DNA of 64,000 bases from Bugula neritina (GCA_964035545.1 OZ037773.1:10070251-10134250); one strand, 5' to 3'; shown: positions 39,541-52,133, counted from the first letter of the stretch. The notes: generated by a model from the letters alone, not told the origin. A program made the numbers and translations.

Positions 39541-41844
39541 CTAACTATCCCAAGGGGTTGTGCCGTGAGGAACAACTCTGGACTCTTTGCTCTTGCCATA
39601 GCAGTTCCTCCCTCCACAACTTGGGTGAGGGTAACTGCAAGACCTGGTTCTGGTTTGTTTCTCAAGCCTTTTGTTGACAGCATACACCCTTGTCCAGTGA
39701 GACCACTGTTCCCACATACCATCAACTAGAAAAATTGTTTAGATCATATAATGGCACCTAACACTGATGTTCTTTCTAATTAGATATTATTTCTATTTAG
39801 TGAACTTACCCCCTGTTCACACATTGCCGTATTGTAAACCGTAACAGAACAAACAAAATGACGCCGCTGTTACGTTTTGTCAACAGGCGTTCACACATTG
39901 ACGAAAAGTACAGTGCATGACGTTGAGCTGTGACCAATCATAATGAGGCTAATTTTTGTCTGTAGTGATTTGTACGGCTTTGAATATTATTCACAAATTT
40001 GTCACATCATTTTTGTGAAAAGATGTTATATGAATGCTATTGACTAGATAAAAGCAATTAATTTAAATATATTTGTTTTTAAAATAACTGTGCAAAATAA
40101 TTTGAATAATAAATATTTAAGCCATTTAAATAATGTTTAAGTTTTTGGTTTGTGTACTTTTGTGATTCGGAAAAGATGAATTTTAAGCTGAGTTTAATTT
40201 GAACATTTTTTTAATCCTTTAAAACTCTTGAATTGGTTAAATTAAATCAAAAATAAGCGATTAAACTAAACTAGCAAAAATGTTCTTTAAATTTTAGTAC
40301 CAAATCAACTCTACCCAATGGAAGCCTGCTGTAATTTTTTGAATTAAGCACTATTTGACCAACGCCGTAGCGTATACCGGGGTACAATTCAGCCGGATGT
40401 TACCAAATATGGCGGACATTTGCTGTTACTGCGTACTGTACAGCAATGTGTGAAAGAGGGTTATAGACTAAGTTTTGCTGTATAAAACTACAAGTTAAAA
40501 TGATGCAAATTAATTGCATACATTTTTTAACAATTAAAATCGTTCCAGTTTTTAAAGTGTTTTTGGTACTTAGGGCAAGTAGAAAATTAACAACAAAACT
40601 GTCATTTTGATAAGTAAATCTACTTCTAGTATACTCAGTTTCATTAGCCAATTATATAATGCCTAATGTCATTATAACTATGATAATATTAATATTATAA
40701 GAATATGTTCAAAACAGGTCTATAAAGTGGGCTATCTGGAAGAGGTATAGAGGTATAGAGAGCTTACCAGGACAGCATTGTGTGTTACATCTTCTTTTTC
40801 CGTAGCTGCTGCCAGTGCAGTGGTTTACTGTGCCACTGTGATGACCATAAATATTCTTAGTCATGCAGGTTCTGTATCTTCTCTGTCCTCCACCACCACA
40901 TGTCACACTACATGCTCCCCACTCTCCCCACTCTCCCCAAAGGGACCAATTTTCATCAGCTAAAAATATTGATAAATTTTGTAGCTTTTCTTTTAAAATA
41001 TAGACGTTTCTTTATAAAATGAATGATTTGAAGTATACATGTACTATTTATAAATCACTTTGAATAAAAGCAATATTTGTTGTTGATGTTGTTTTTAAAC
41101 TCTAACTGTGTTGATCAAATCATATAGATAACTGTTGTAGGACTTACTTGCTCGATACACAGGTAGGTTATAGGCACCTGAAAGTAGCAATAATATAGAA
41201 TATTAGAATCATATTGGTTCAAATCACTCTTAATATAGTCAAAAGTGGAATTCTCTACTTTTTCTATCAATGCACAGACACGCGTAAAACAAGTCATTTT
41301 GCTTTGTCATGTGGGAATTGATATATACTGATTGTTAAAAGTATTGTATTTTATGAAAAATAGTCACAACGGTGTAAACTTTCTACTAGAAAAATTACCA
41401 ATTCTCATATTTATGTATATATTATTAGTAATCAAAAATCAAAATTTTTTTTTTATTAGCAACTTTATATCAACTTGTAGACAATTTTATTTTAAACATA
41501 ATTTGTAATCGAAGCGGAATAATTTAAGTAAAAAGATTAAATGTAAGTTACTCACTGCAGAATACGACTGCAAGTCCAAACAAGATTATTAGTCTGCAAT
41601 CTGAAATCAGAAACATTAGTTTATGTAATCATTTAGAAATAAAACTAGCTTTAGCCAACAAATTAATAAATTCATATGTATTGTTTAGTAGCTGACAATT
41701 TCATTTTTATTCAAGAGAGTGGAAATTATATAAGTATTAAAACATTTGTTATCTGTTTTAGAAAAAAAATAATAAATCTTAAATTGAAAATATTTAAATA
41801 AAGCATACATTTTATTTGTAATATATGTAAAAAAACTCACCAAT
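39541..41844 (-). pseudogene. T4: two-TSR gene with lost ATG and an extra Trp rung
   Basis: Exons 41844-41841, 41600-41556, 41177-41148, 40959-40768 and 39725-39541 (stop TAG at 39541-39543), all phase 1; 151 codons without a stop. The first mini-exon that reads ATG-G in T2, T3, T6, T8 and T10 reads ATT-G here, with no ATG nearby. The signal exon (DCRLIILFGLAVVF), linker AYNLPVYRA, TSR and second domain (WEQWSHW, QTRTRSC, PSCGGRNCYG) are intact. An in-frame 9-base duplication gives WSLWGEWGEWGAC, one more Trp step than T3. A 652-bp transposon sits in the last intron. Either the gene is recently dead, or it starts at AUU or an unseen alternative exon. Confidence 0.75.
39809..40460. mobile_element. 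652-bp inverted-repeat DNA transposon in a T4 intron, TTA duplication
   Basis: The left end ccccctgttcacacattgcc and the reverse complement of the right end ccctctttcacacattgctg belong to imperfect inverted repeats of about 38 bases, both ending in gtaacag. TTA flanks both sides (39806-39808, 40461-40463). The matching intron of T3 (32431-32470) has the empty site with one TTA, which proves insertion after the duplication. No transposase frame. The PIF/Harbinger class is inferred from the TTA duplication. Confidence 0.85.
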
Positions 41845-42309
41845 GATGCTCAGGTTTCTGGTGTGGAATGACTACTTGTCAGAGAGTTATCCCACTTTTA
41901 TAGTTTTTATTAGCCGTTTTGCATGCATTACAAATAATGCAATATAGTTAGGGTTAATAACCTTTCATGTTGAGTAATTCTTGTCCGGAATAACAAGCTC
42001 CCAAAATAGAAACCCGTAGACACATTAGGTTGTCGTATAAATATAGGATTTAAGAACATATGCACCATAGCAAGCTGGGCAAGATGAAACATGCCACGTA
42101 CTGATTTATTGAACAAAATTTATATGATTATGCAAAATCCATATATGTACCTAAAATATATTTAGCAAACATTGGTAATCAACACGAATTTGTAATTAAC
42201 ACACTAACAATTATATCTTTGTAATCAAACTTCACCTTTATCTTATATAGTTTGAAGTTTTCACAAAGAAAAGACTAGCAACTTAAATGCACACAGTCAC
42301 TTCAACAGA

Positions 42310-44840
42310 TGTATGGTAACGCAGCCTGAGGGATGTGTACAACCTGCATGGATAAAGACAGAGAGCTCTGGGATATGAATAGCATCTGGCCAAAAATTAT
42401 GCCACAAACTATTATAGTTTATGGCAAGCTGCATATTTAAGAAGATATAAGACACACAATGTTCTAGTCAAAGGGCTATAATGTCCTAAGAAAGTGACCT
42501 TCAAAATTATATAGGTCGTTTTCCCAAAGTGTTTGCCTCAACTTGTTAAGTCATTTGTAAATCAATCATGCCAAAATTTATATCAAATCATTATATATGT
42601 ATTAATTTGCATGGCTAAGCAACTTAAATGTAAAAATTGACTTATTGGCATATGTGTTCATAGACTCTCTATCTCCTATAATTTATGAATTATTAAGAAC
42701 TTTTTTGATTTTTCGATGTGATATAGTTAGCATGAGTAAGCAGAAATTTTACAAAAACATTGTGAAATTGGGAAACCATTTATTTTAATAATAGCTTCAT
42801 GAAAAAATGTGATTTTTGATGTTATCTATTGACCTCTAATTACCCTAGACTCTAGAGCCTAAAATTGCACTATTCATAAAACTATTACATGATTATAGAG
42901 AATTAAAAAAATTAAATACTTTTATATATAAATACTTTATTTTTAAAATTTAATTTTAATCATTGAGCTTAAAAACATATATTAAATGTAACTTGAGAAT
43001 ATAGTTTGAATATGTTAACTTCTTTGTACTTAGCAGCACACAGCACACACAGTACACTTGCATGTCTGTTGTATTTAATAATCTAATCACAAGTGGTTCT
43101 TTAGATCAATATTATATTGCATTAACTTTATTCATTGTGAGAGCTGTTTGTGTTGAGTTTTGTCTCATTAACTTGACTATCTCCCAGTTTGTTTGAGTTC
43201 AGTTGCATGTTTCTTTTTTATTTTTTTTTAAATGACTGATACATATTTGCATGTTTTTTTGTGTATTTTTTCTCAATATGAAATTAATGTAGAGGTATGA
43301 ATTGCTCATGTTTTATTACAGAAAAAAATTTAAACAAGTTTTAACAAAAAGTGAAATGAAAACATCATATCAAGTAAGTTAGGCAATTAAAAAGCAACAA
43401 TTTGTAAAATTACACCATGTAACTAGCAGTAACTGAACATTACATCAAGCATCAAACTAAATTGTTTAGCACTTATAATTGCAAACAAATGAACAGGGTA
43501 TAGCAGGTGGCTTAGTATCCCCATGATTTTGGAGCAAGGGTTGGAGGTGGAGAGTAGGCGGCCCGTGTTTGATGCCCGGATCCATAGCAGGATCTACCGC
43601 CACAACTAGGTGCTGGATGGTTGCAGTATCTGGTGCGGCTTTGTTGACGGTAACCATAGTGACTGCCATGAGAGTTTGACCAATGAGTCCATTGCCCCCA
43701 GTTCCCATTCACTACAGAAATATATATAAATAGTTTCTGCAAAGTTGTGTCCACATAGTTTAGGGGAAATGTCATCTGGATATTAATTAGCTTCAGTGCA
43801 TTCCTGTTGGTAACTAAGCAACCAGCTGCACAACAAATAATTTCCTGCTGTACTCTCTACCAGGCAATTAAATAGTCATATATCAACACATTATGCTAAG
43901 TATATGCAGATTTCATATACAAATGGAATTAGTGTGTCTTTATTTTTGCATTGGTTACCTGGACAGCAATGTGTGTTGCATCTCCTCTTGCGGGAAGTTC
44001 TACCTCCTCGACAAGAGTCTACGTCATGACTATATCCGTAGACAGTCCTACTACTGCACGTTCTGTAGATTCTCTGCTCACCCCCTCCACATGCCCTACT
44101 GCAGCTGCTCCAGCTGCTCCAGGCACTCCAACTTCTTTCAACTGCAATAAAACCAATTGTTTTGTTAATCGATAAGTGTATTTGTTTACTATAGTTTAAT
44201 GCATGGGGGTAAACATTGGTTAGCTTATGAATAGTATTCGGAAAACTGTGTTAAAGCAGTTGCTTTTTATTAGACCAGCTTTATTTTGTATATTAAGTAT
44301 ATTATTCCTATTTAGTTATCGTCATCATGTCGACATTAGAAATGCCTTTGCTTACAAAGCAGTGCTACCATAATTATTTTAGTAATCCTAACAACTCATG
44401 TTTGGAATTCAATTTAGCACAATATGGATGTACACAAATCATGTTATCTGTCCACTAACTTCTATTACACGAACATGTTTTCATAATATAAACTGTGTTC
44501 TGTACAAACTTACCATAAGAATGGTGAGGGGGTGGTGCGGTTGGTTGGGGATAGTGAGGACGCCATGGTGCATAACCTGAGGCTAAACCTAAAATAGTAA
44601 ATATACTAGCATGGCACAGTGTTCATAATGCAAATATATAATGATTCTTAAACTAAAATAAAAGAAAAACAGTCTTTAATTAAACAGCATGTGTTTTTAG
44701 CTTTCCTAATATGTGTAATAGAAGCCAAGAATAGTGCTTTGCAATTACTTAAAGTTAATATTTTTTTCTAATACATTAAAACATGGCAAACGGCCTAAAT
44801 AATACTTCATAATATTATTTTAGGGAGCAAAACGCTGCTT
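42310..44840. repeat. segmental duplication, copy 1 left part (matches 57690-60210)
   Basis: Near-identical blocks include gcagcctgagggatgtgtac and agagagctctgggatatgaa through the whole 3' half of T5. The match breaks at 44840 after ttagggagcaaaacgctgct and resumes about 47837, aligning with 60735 to about 61140. The island at 42310-42430 is conserved in both copies but was not identified. Confidence 0.8.
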
Positions 44841-44849
44841 AGTGCTTAC

Positions 44850-46440
44850 ACAGGTATCAAAGAACTTAACAAAGGACAAGGTCACATGACAAAAATAAAA
44901 CTAAATAATGCCAAAAGCACCAAGTCATCTCAGACAGAATATAAATTGATGATGTGTCATAACGTTGCATTCTAAGAAATATTGCTGCAATATTCAAGAA
45001 ATAAGCAAGTCATGCCACTTTGAAGAATTGATAGTAAGTAAAATATTTTTAGCAAAAAAGTTTTAATATTATAAATAATAAATTTTGAAGGTAAATGAAA
45101 TATTGTAATTGATGAAACAAATGTCGTGTGACAGTATATCAAAACAGTAATTTACAGATTATATAAAGCAGACTTCAAATCTCTTCTTTATTACTACCTG
45201 TTTGTATTTCACAGTAGAATAAATATAAGAAAGAGTATGAGTAAGTCAATTTTATGTATGAAAACTTATTTCACTTTGAAAAATTTTACACTTAGATGTT
45301 GTTAAACCTGTTATTATAGTGATTACTCATTACAGTGTTTGGTTTTGAAGATAAATTTAATGCCTTATAATTTATCTCATCATTTTAATTTAACATTTTA
45401 GATTCCAAAGTTGTTTTTGTTTTGACGCTGGCCCTATGCATCATATGTAAGTACTGATATCAAAGTTTTGCAAACAAATAGAATTATAAATTATAGTCAA
45501 TCATGATTTTTAAATGAAGGTAATATGAATTTAATTAATTTTGAAAAAGGATTGTAGTTACAGTTATCCAACCTAGTACTTTCTATGTATATGTATACAT
45601 TTGTTCAAATACTGGTAACTGTTTATTTAAATAGCATGAAGCCTAGATTGTTTTAGTTTGCATTTTATCCGTAAGTTGAGTTTTCTACAATATTCATTAG
45701 GATAAGCAAAATAGTAGAGATTGTTTTCTATAGTTCACGTCTTTTTTGATGTTAATATATGGATATATTGACATTATATACTTTAACTTTTATAGGCTCT
45801 TTGACAGAAGGGTACCGCACATACAGCAGAAGTAAGTTGTCATACTTTTAACTTGAATAACTAAAATCTATGATTGTTGTATTTACACTAGTCAATTAGC
45901 ATAGTTTAAACCTATTGTCTTATAATGTATATATAAAATAATATTATTCATGTTACTTTTAAAAAAAATGTATTATTTCAATTATTATTTGTTTGAACAA
46001 AAAAAATATTTCAATTAAATTGAAAAATTTTATGTTTATATTCATTAAAATTCAATACCTAAATATGCAGATGTAAGGATTAAAGGTTATGATGGAGAAG
46101 ATTACAACCGATCACATGGCAACTATCGTCATAGAGGTTAGTTTCTAACATATTATACACAATTATGGTGTATTTTGTTACTCTTAACTTTTATATATAG
46201 CAGTTACATCCATGTTTACTGATCGCGAATTGTGGTTATATTTCTAATCTCCAGTAATACGTGAATGGGGCCAATGGGGAGAATATGGAGCATGTAGTGT
46301 GACATGTGGTGGTGGAGAACAGAGAAGATACAGATCCTGTGAGACTAAACCTTATGGTAGATATGGAAGAGACATCAACAGATGTGTTGGAAGTAAGTAT
46401 AGCAGACGCATGTGTAACACTCAGTGCTGTGCAGGTAAAC
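44850..46440. repeat. left arm of a large inverted duplication (partner 50960-53275)
   Basis: From ggtatcaaagaacttaac through the T6 upstream region and its first five exons, the sequence matches the reverse complement of 50960-53275, which holds T7. The arms are separated by about 4.5 kb containing an (AT)n tract, a MITE and a Penelope-like fragment. The right arm is longer owing to insertions near 52.3-53.0 kb. Confidence 0.75.
45159..45167 (+). promoter_or_regulatory. TATA box of T6
   Basis: ttatataaa about 70 bases before the ATG, in a block shared with T8 (gacttcaaatctcttcttta follows). Confidence 0.5.
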
Positions 46441-46966
46441 TGTTACCTCATTATTTCTACATGTATAATATGTTTATTTTATTGATTATAGGTATAATTA
46501 TACAACACATAAATCCTATTCTCTGTTACAGTCAGCAGGCAAATTTAACCAAATGAGAATGTCACCGTATTAACTTATGGTAACCTCATAAATGTAGCTT
46601 ACAATTTTTATTCATGATCACATTGAGTAAAACGAATATAATAAAAATGATATCTTTAAAACATAATATAAAATACAAAGTGCGTGACATATAGTATGGA
46701 AGATATAAAACATGCAATAAAAGATGCATGACATGTACATAATATATAATAATATGTAACAATATATTGCTGTAGTTGATGGAGTGTGGAGTGACTGGTC
46801 TAGCTGGGTGAGTAGGAAAGATGAATCTTACAAACAGATGAGGGCAAGATACTGTAGATATGAGAATCCTCACTGCCGAGGGAAACCGTGTGTTGGTGCT
46901 GACAAACAAACCCAGAGTGCTAATGGCAAAATTGAACATTATCATGGAAGACCAGGCAAAAAGTAA
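45237..46966 (+). CDS. T6: secreted two-TSR protein, intact, nested within T5
   Basis: Six exons: 45237-45240, 45402-45446, 45796-45831, 46071-46136, 46255-46434 and 46776-46966 (stop TAA). All phase 1; 173 residues. The start mini-exon is ATG-A, giving Asn2 where relatives have Asp. Signal exon NSKVVFVLTLALCII, then linker exons TEGYRTYSR and KGYDGEDYNRSHGNYRHR. TSR: EWGQWGEYGACSVTCGGGEQ, RRYRSC, NRC, RRMCNTQCCA. Here Tyr replaces the third ladder Trp. Domain 2: WSDWSSW, KQMRARYC, PHCRGKPCVG, basic tail HYHGRPGKK. Two linker exons distinguish the T6-T8 subfamily from the single one in T3 and T10. A polyadenylation signal lies at 47204. Confidence 0.9.
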
Positions 46967-47008
46967 TCTCCCATGCTATGGTGGTGCTGACAAACAAACC
47001 CAGAGTGC
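46895..47008 (+). repeat. 27-bp direct repeat across the T6 stop
   Basis: The end of the last coding exon (46895-46921, encoding GADKQTQSA) is repeated at 46983-47008 in the 3' UTR. There it stays open in its own frame to a second GGKK-stop ending. It looks like a vestigial duplicated C-terminus. Confidence 0.65.
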
Positions 47009-47203
47009 TTCTGGCAACACTGGAGGCAAGAAATAACCCTTCCTTCTGTGATGGTGGACAGCTGACTTCTCCTGGATTATTTTATTTTAAAATATCGCCA
47101 TGATTATATAAGGATAAAAAGTAATTTCTTCAAATGACCAATTTTCTTTAAAATGAGGATATTTTGTGTTTTGGCTGTTTTTAAATCTAAGTTTATTTCT
47201 TAA

Positions 47204-47209
47204 AATAAA
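47204..47209 (+). promoter_or_regulatory. polyadenylation signal of T6
   Basis: AATAAA about 240 bases after the stop. The same context (tgtttttaaat, then aataaatg) follows T8. Confidence 0.65.
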
Positions 47210-48240
47210 TGTTCAAAAACATACAAAGTTTAACTTACTTGTTATACTAGATTGCTTCCTCCTACATTCCAACATTAAAAAAAAATTATGTTTTATCAGT
47301 TAGCTTTTCTAGATCTTAGACAAGGATAACATACAATATAGTATCTGGATTATGTTATCAATTTTATAACTCGAGAAAAAAAAATAAAAATCATACAGCT
47401 GAGGCAGGATTATTGAGCGTAAAAACTATAATAATATGTTGTTGCTCTACAGTAGGTGAAAACAAAGCTAAATTTTTCTAATATGAGCAATTACTAAAAA
47501 AATTGTTGACAGCTTTAATTAGGCAAGTCTACTATTTTGAGTTCTTGTTTATTTTTATTTCAAACAAATTTAGACGATTAATGCCAATGACTTAGCTGTA
47601 TATAAACTGCACATGTTATTTTTGTTGTATGTTCATTATTAGTAAAAGTAATTGTAATTGCAAATCAATTCATGAAATCTCATGCAATGTAATTAGATGT
47701 CACATTTTGCAAAAAATAATATTTCTATTACTTGTTGTTTAATAAAATTACCTGTGTTGTGTAAGCTAGTATAGAGAGAGCTATTTGAATAAGCTTATTT
47801 ATTATATAGTATTACCTATAACTGCCTAGAACTGAAAATAGTAGTAGTGTAAACAAAGTAACTTTTTTATTTCTATGAATTAATCACCTCATTCATGTAC
47901 TTGATAACACTCACAACTAAACATAAGTTATAATTCATTGTGAAAATAAGATAAGACAGTAATAAATATAATATTGTACTGCTTGTTTAAGTTTTAAACT
48001 GATTTTGTATAAAGTACAAACCTATACAAAATCTGCATAACTTTTACAATTAATACATATGCATATATTTACAATCTATTGCACTTCTATATAGGTGTTC
48101 AATTATTCTAAAATATTAAAACAGCTTTCAAAGTAGTTTTGTAAAAAAACTATAAAATCACGCTAGCTGTAAAAACATACCAATTGTAGTTGATTGCCTA
48201 TATTTTCAGAAGCTTTGTATTTTGATGTAACTATAGTATA
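47210..48240. other. intron/intergenic, no other gene seen
   Basis: AT-rich. From about 47837 it is the first intron of T5, matching 60735-61110 of T10. The part before that has no counterpart at T10. Confidence 0.5.
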
Positions 48241-48983
48241 ATATATAACTTACCCATGCTGTGCTCGTTCTGTGGTATAGTTTGACTAAGTACCATATCA
48301 GTAAAACTCACACACATATAACATGTTTCTTTGACAATTATTATTTTAGCTTTGACCATTGAGCTACCATCATCATTGCTAAGAAATACGTATTTATATC
48401 TAAACAAAAATACTATAACATATTACGAGTACAATATTACATTACACTGATGTAATGGTGTAGTATATTGACCAGTAATTGGCATATATATCACCTGAAC
48501 ACTCAAAATAAATATTCAACAAAGAAGAAAATATTGAAAAGTAGTTAAATAATTAATTTATTGTTATTAGTATTTTTCATTTTAATTTGCCACATATAGG
48601 CAGTCACCAAACAAAATGCAGATACATGCGTGTATTTAAAACATACAGCCTATAAAGAGCTTCACAAATATAGTTGTTTTTAAGCATTCAATATAAGTTG
48701 CAGTGTAATAAGTTTATTTTATTTACTGTGCAATTAAATCATCATAGTAATACTATCCATCAGGAAATTTGGCATTTAAATTATTATACTCAAAATTACT
48801 GGAAAAACAAATAAATCGCTGAGAATAACGTAAACATATTTGTATAGGACGTTTTATTTGAAGCTAAATAGATAGGGTGATGTAATTTTATTTGAGTGCG
48901 TCTAGCTTATTGACCAGAGCTCAAATAAATTGTTTATATTATTTAGATTATTTAAATTTTACCTACTAACCCATTGATGTTGC

Positions 48984-49540
<557 letters not shown>

Positions 49541-49599
49541 ATATATATATATATTTAAATATATCTTTACGAGCTAGCAATTTAATTATAAATAGGTAT

Positions 49600-50140
49600 A
49601 CGAGAAACATTGTTGATTTATTACTTTATTATAGGTAAAATAATTTTACTAATATTTCGGGTACCACTGTACCCATCTTCAGAGTAGCAATGAATGAAAT
49701 TCAAAAATTATTATGTTACGTTAGACGTTATGCATGACACAAAGAATAGAGAGTGGCAGTTATTGTAAATTATTGAAACTTAGGGAGATAATCTTATTTT
49801 ATATATTACGCAGGTCAAAAATTAATTATACTGATTGTTTTGCATAAAGAATAAATTAGAGTTGACAAAAAAAAATATAGATATCCAAGTATAAATAGCA
49901 AGAATTAGTGAAACTATGCGAGAGTTGAGTAGTGTGGAGCTATTGATATAGTTTTAGTGGTATGGAGTAATTTTGTTTATTAAGTTGCGGTTTTATTTGT
50001 TTAATGTAGAGAGCTTCGGCTACTTTTCGATGGTGGATTCCTTTAAATGAATGATTTAAAACTGTTACATTGTCTATTGATATGTTTCCATGATTAGTGG
50101 TGGAAGAGTGTTGATAAATTTTGGAATTGATGTCATATAT
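49600..50140 (-). mobile_element. 3' fragment of a Penelope-like retroelement
   Basis: On the minus strand, about 50120-49950 encodes a tail with the pattern FKGIHHRKVAEALYIKQIKP then QLNKQ. This fits the end of the GIY-YIG endonuclease region of Penelope-like elements, where a KxxEAxxIxxxxPxLN pattern is usual. The stop (TAA, 49940-49942) is followed by a 3' region with a GGGTAC/GTACCC hairpin at 49655-49682. The 5' part, including reverse transcriptase, is missing; the frame runs into an AT tract at 50130-50152. Assignment is from remembered family patterns. Confidence 0.6.
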
Positions 50141-50159
50141 ATATATATATATATCAACC

Positions 50160-50940
50160 AAACTGTCAGCACCATGTATAAAATGCAGCCAGGAATATGA
50201 ATTTGCTAGACTTCAATTGACTCAGACTGCAATAAATGTATCACTTATAGCAACTTTGTTTTTATATTTTTCATATTATTCAGAAGACTTTGAAAAAAAT
50301 TGTTTCTGCAATATTGTCAGGGTATTGATTATAAATGGTGTTAAGTTTACAAATAAAACTAGACATATGCAGAAGTGATTTTGATTGGTCAGTATAAAAT
50401 AAATTATAATCCTTACAGATAACTAATGATATGGTTTGTTTGTTTAATAACTTTGAGAATTTCAGACTTTTAATTTAATTATAACACTTTAGAAGTTTAT
50501 TGGAGAAAATGTAATAAAACACAGCATAAAACAGTACTCAAAAACATTAAAAGTTCCAATACAATAACATCTTAGTTCTACATTACACGAATAAAACCTG
50601 TTATGTTTTATACAGTCTCTCCTTTTTTTTCTTTCTGATTATTGTGCTAGGAGAGTTATAGAGGCCATATTTATGACACTCTATGACTTTGCTAATTAGT
50701 TTTCTGTTGAGTTGAGGTGTAAACTCTTTACAGATACATCTTATTCTTGTTTATGATTATGAGGAGCTGAAATATAAATAGAACCCTGTATAGTGAAATG
50801 TATTTTATAATTAGCAAATATTGATGAAGTGTCGTATATATATGAATCATACAGACTGGTGTCTGCTTTATATAATTTCTGATTTTAAGACTTACTTTGT
50901 AAATATTATATAACACAATCATTTCTCACAGTAATTGTAC
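50160..50940. other. intergenic downstream of T7, no gene seen
   Basis: Searched on the minus strand for the second-TSR exon expected after T7 (acceptor, then VDGxW and CxGKxC); none found. The plus-strand open frame at 50121-50378 starts inside an AT repeat and shows no family motif. Confidence 0.5.
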
Positions 50941-50944
50941 TGGG

Positions 50945-52133
50945 TTACCATGTTTCTATACCTGGGCAGTATTGCTGGTTACACCTGCGTTTGCTATAGT
51001 TACTTCCAACACATCTGTTGATGTCTCTTCCATGTCCACCAGAAGATTTAGTCTCACAGGATCTGTATCTTCTCTGTTCTCCACCACCACATGTCACACT
51101 ACATGCTCCATACTTTCCCCATTGACCCCATTCACGTATTACTGTAGATTAGAAACATCAGCACAACTCAAACAGAGTAAATATAATATGAATAAATTAC
51201 CACCATGAAAGTGAAGAGTAACAATATACACAATTATTAGGTAAAAGCACAGAAACTCATGTCTGTGATGATACTTACCATGTGGTCTACGGTGATGTTT
51301 CTTGCCATGAACTTTAGCCGTCATATCTGAACATTTAAATATTAAATTTATATAAACTTAAACATATCTTTGTTATTTAATTAGAAAACATTTTTGTTGA
51401 AACGAATAACGATTGAAAAAAATACTTTTTTTAATACCAAGATTGATATTTATATATGCATAAGACAACAGGTGTAAACTTGGCTACTTGGCAAGTGTGA
51501 ATATGACACTTCTAGAGCAATATTTAGGAGGAAGACAACTTACCACAATTCATTCTACGGCTACAATACCCTTCTGCCAAAGAGCCTGAAAGTTTAAATA
51601 AATTATGTGTGAATATATTTATATATAGATATAATAAAAAACAACTAGAAAATGTTTGTAGTACTTTGTTCATTTCAAAAGATATAACTCAAATATACAA
51701 TATGCAGTGGTATTTGAGATAACATAGGCTTCACTTATTTAAATAAACAAAGTAGTGTTTAAAAACAGCATATACAGAAAGTATTCGGTTGGATAACTGT
51801 AGCCAAAATACTGTTTTTAAAATAAACAATATATCACTTTGTATAAATATTAGTGTCATTTAAAATATATTCTATCTGTTTGCAAAACTTTAATATGTCA
51901 GTATACTTACATATGCATAAAGCCAGCGCCAAAAATAAAACAACTCTGGTATCTAAAAAATTAATAGAAAATTAGGGAAAACAATATAAATGATTGAGTT
52001 TATTTACAAAACAACACACTGTAATGAGTAATTACTTTTACAGTTGTTATAACAACAACATTTAACAAAAACAGGTTCCTAACTTTTAGTGTAAAATGAG
52101 CTTTCATGCAAGCTATAAAACTGACTTACCCAT
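50945..52133 (-). CDS. T7: single-TSR protein, inverted paralogue of T6 and T8
   Basis: Exons 52133-52130 (ATG-G), 51952-51911, 51585-51544, 51326-51279 and 51141-50962, phase 1. The exon 5 donor is GTATAG rather than GTAAAC, and no further exon exists downstream. Reading through the donor adds GIETW and a stop at 50945-50947, for 110 residues. Signal exon DTRVVLFLALALCI, linkers AEGYCSRRMNC and AKVHGKKHHRRPH (His/Lys/Arg-rich). TSR: EWGQWGKYGACSVTCGGGEQ, RRYRSC, NRC, then RRCNQQYCP. The usual CC is YC, leaving six cysteines in the TSR plus a pair in the linker. Exon 2 is identical to T8 exon 2. It could be a functional single-domain protein or a truncated copy. Confidence 0.65.

Larger units (their letters stand above)
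43512..48257 (-). pseudogene. T5: two-TSR gene missing its signal-peptide exon, with T6 inside it
   Basis: Exons present: start mini-exon 48257-48254 (ATG plus G), linker 44588-44514, TSR 44141-43959 and last exon 43711-43512 (stop TAA at 43512-43514). All match T10 closely. Linker: GYAPWRPHYPQPTAPPPHHS. TSR: SWSAWSSWSSCSRACGGGEQ, CNTHCCP. Domain 2: WGQWTHW, QQSRTRYC, PSCGGRSCYG, tail PTLAPKSWGY. The hydrophobic signal exon found in T10 at 60721-60680 is absent. The region that should hold it (44841-47836) is instead about 3 kb containing T6 on the other strand. Splicing the mini-exon straight to the linker keeps the frame but yields no signal peptide, so a secreted product is not expected. 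Confidence 0.75.

Noticed and set aside
43512-48257. T5 and T6 as one gene
   Set aside because: They lie on opposite strands with complete, separate exon sets.
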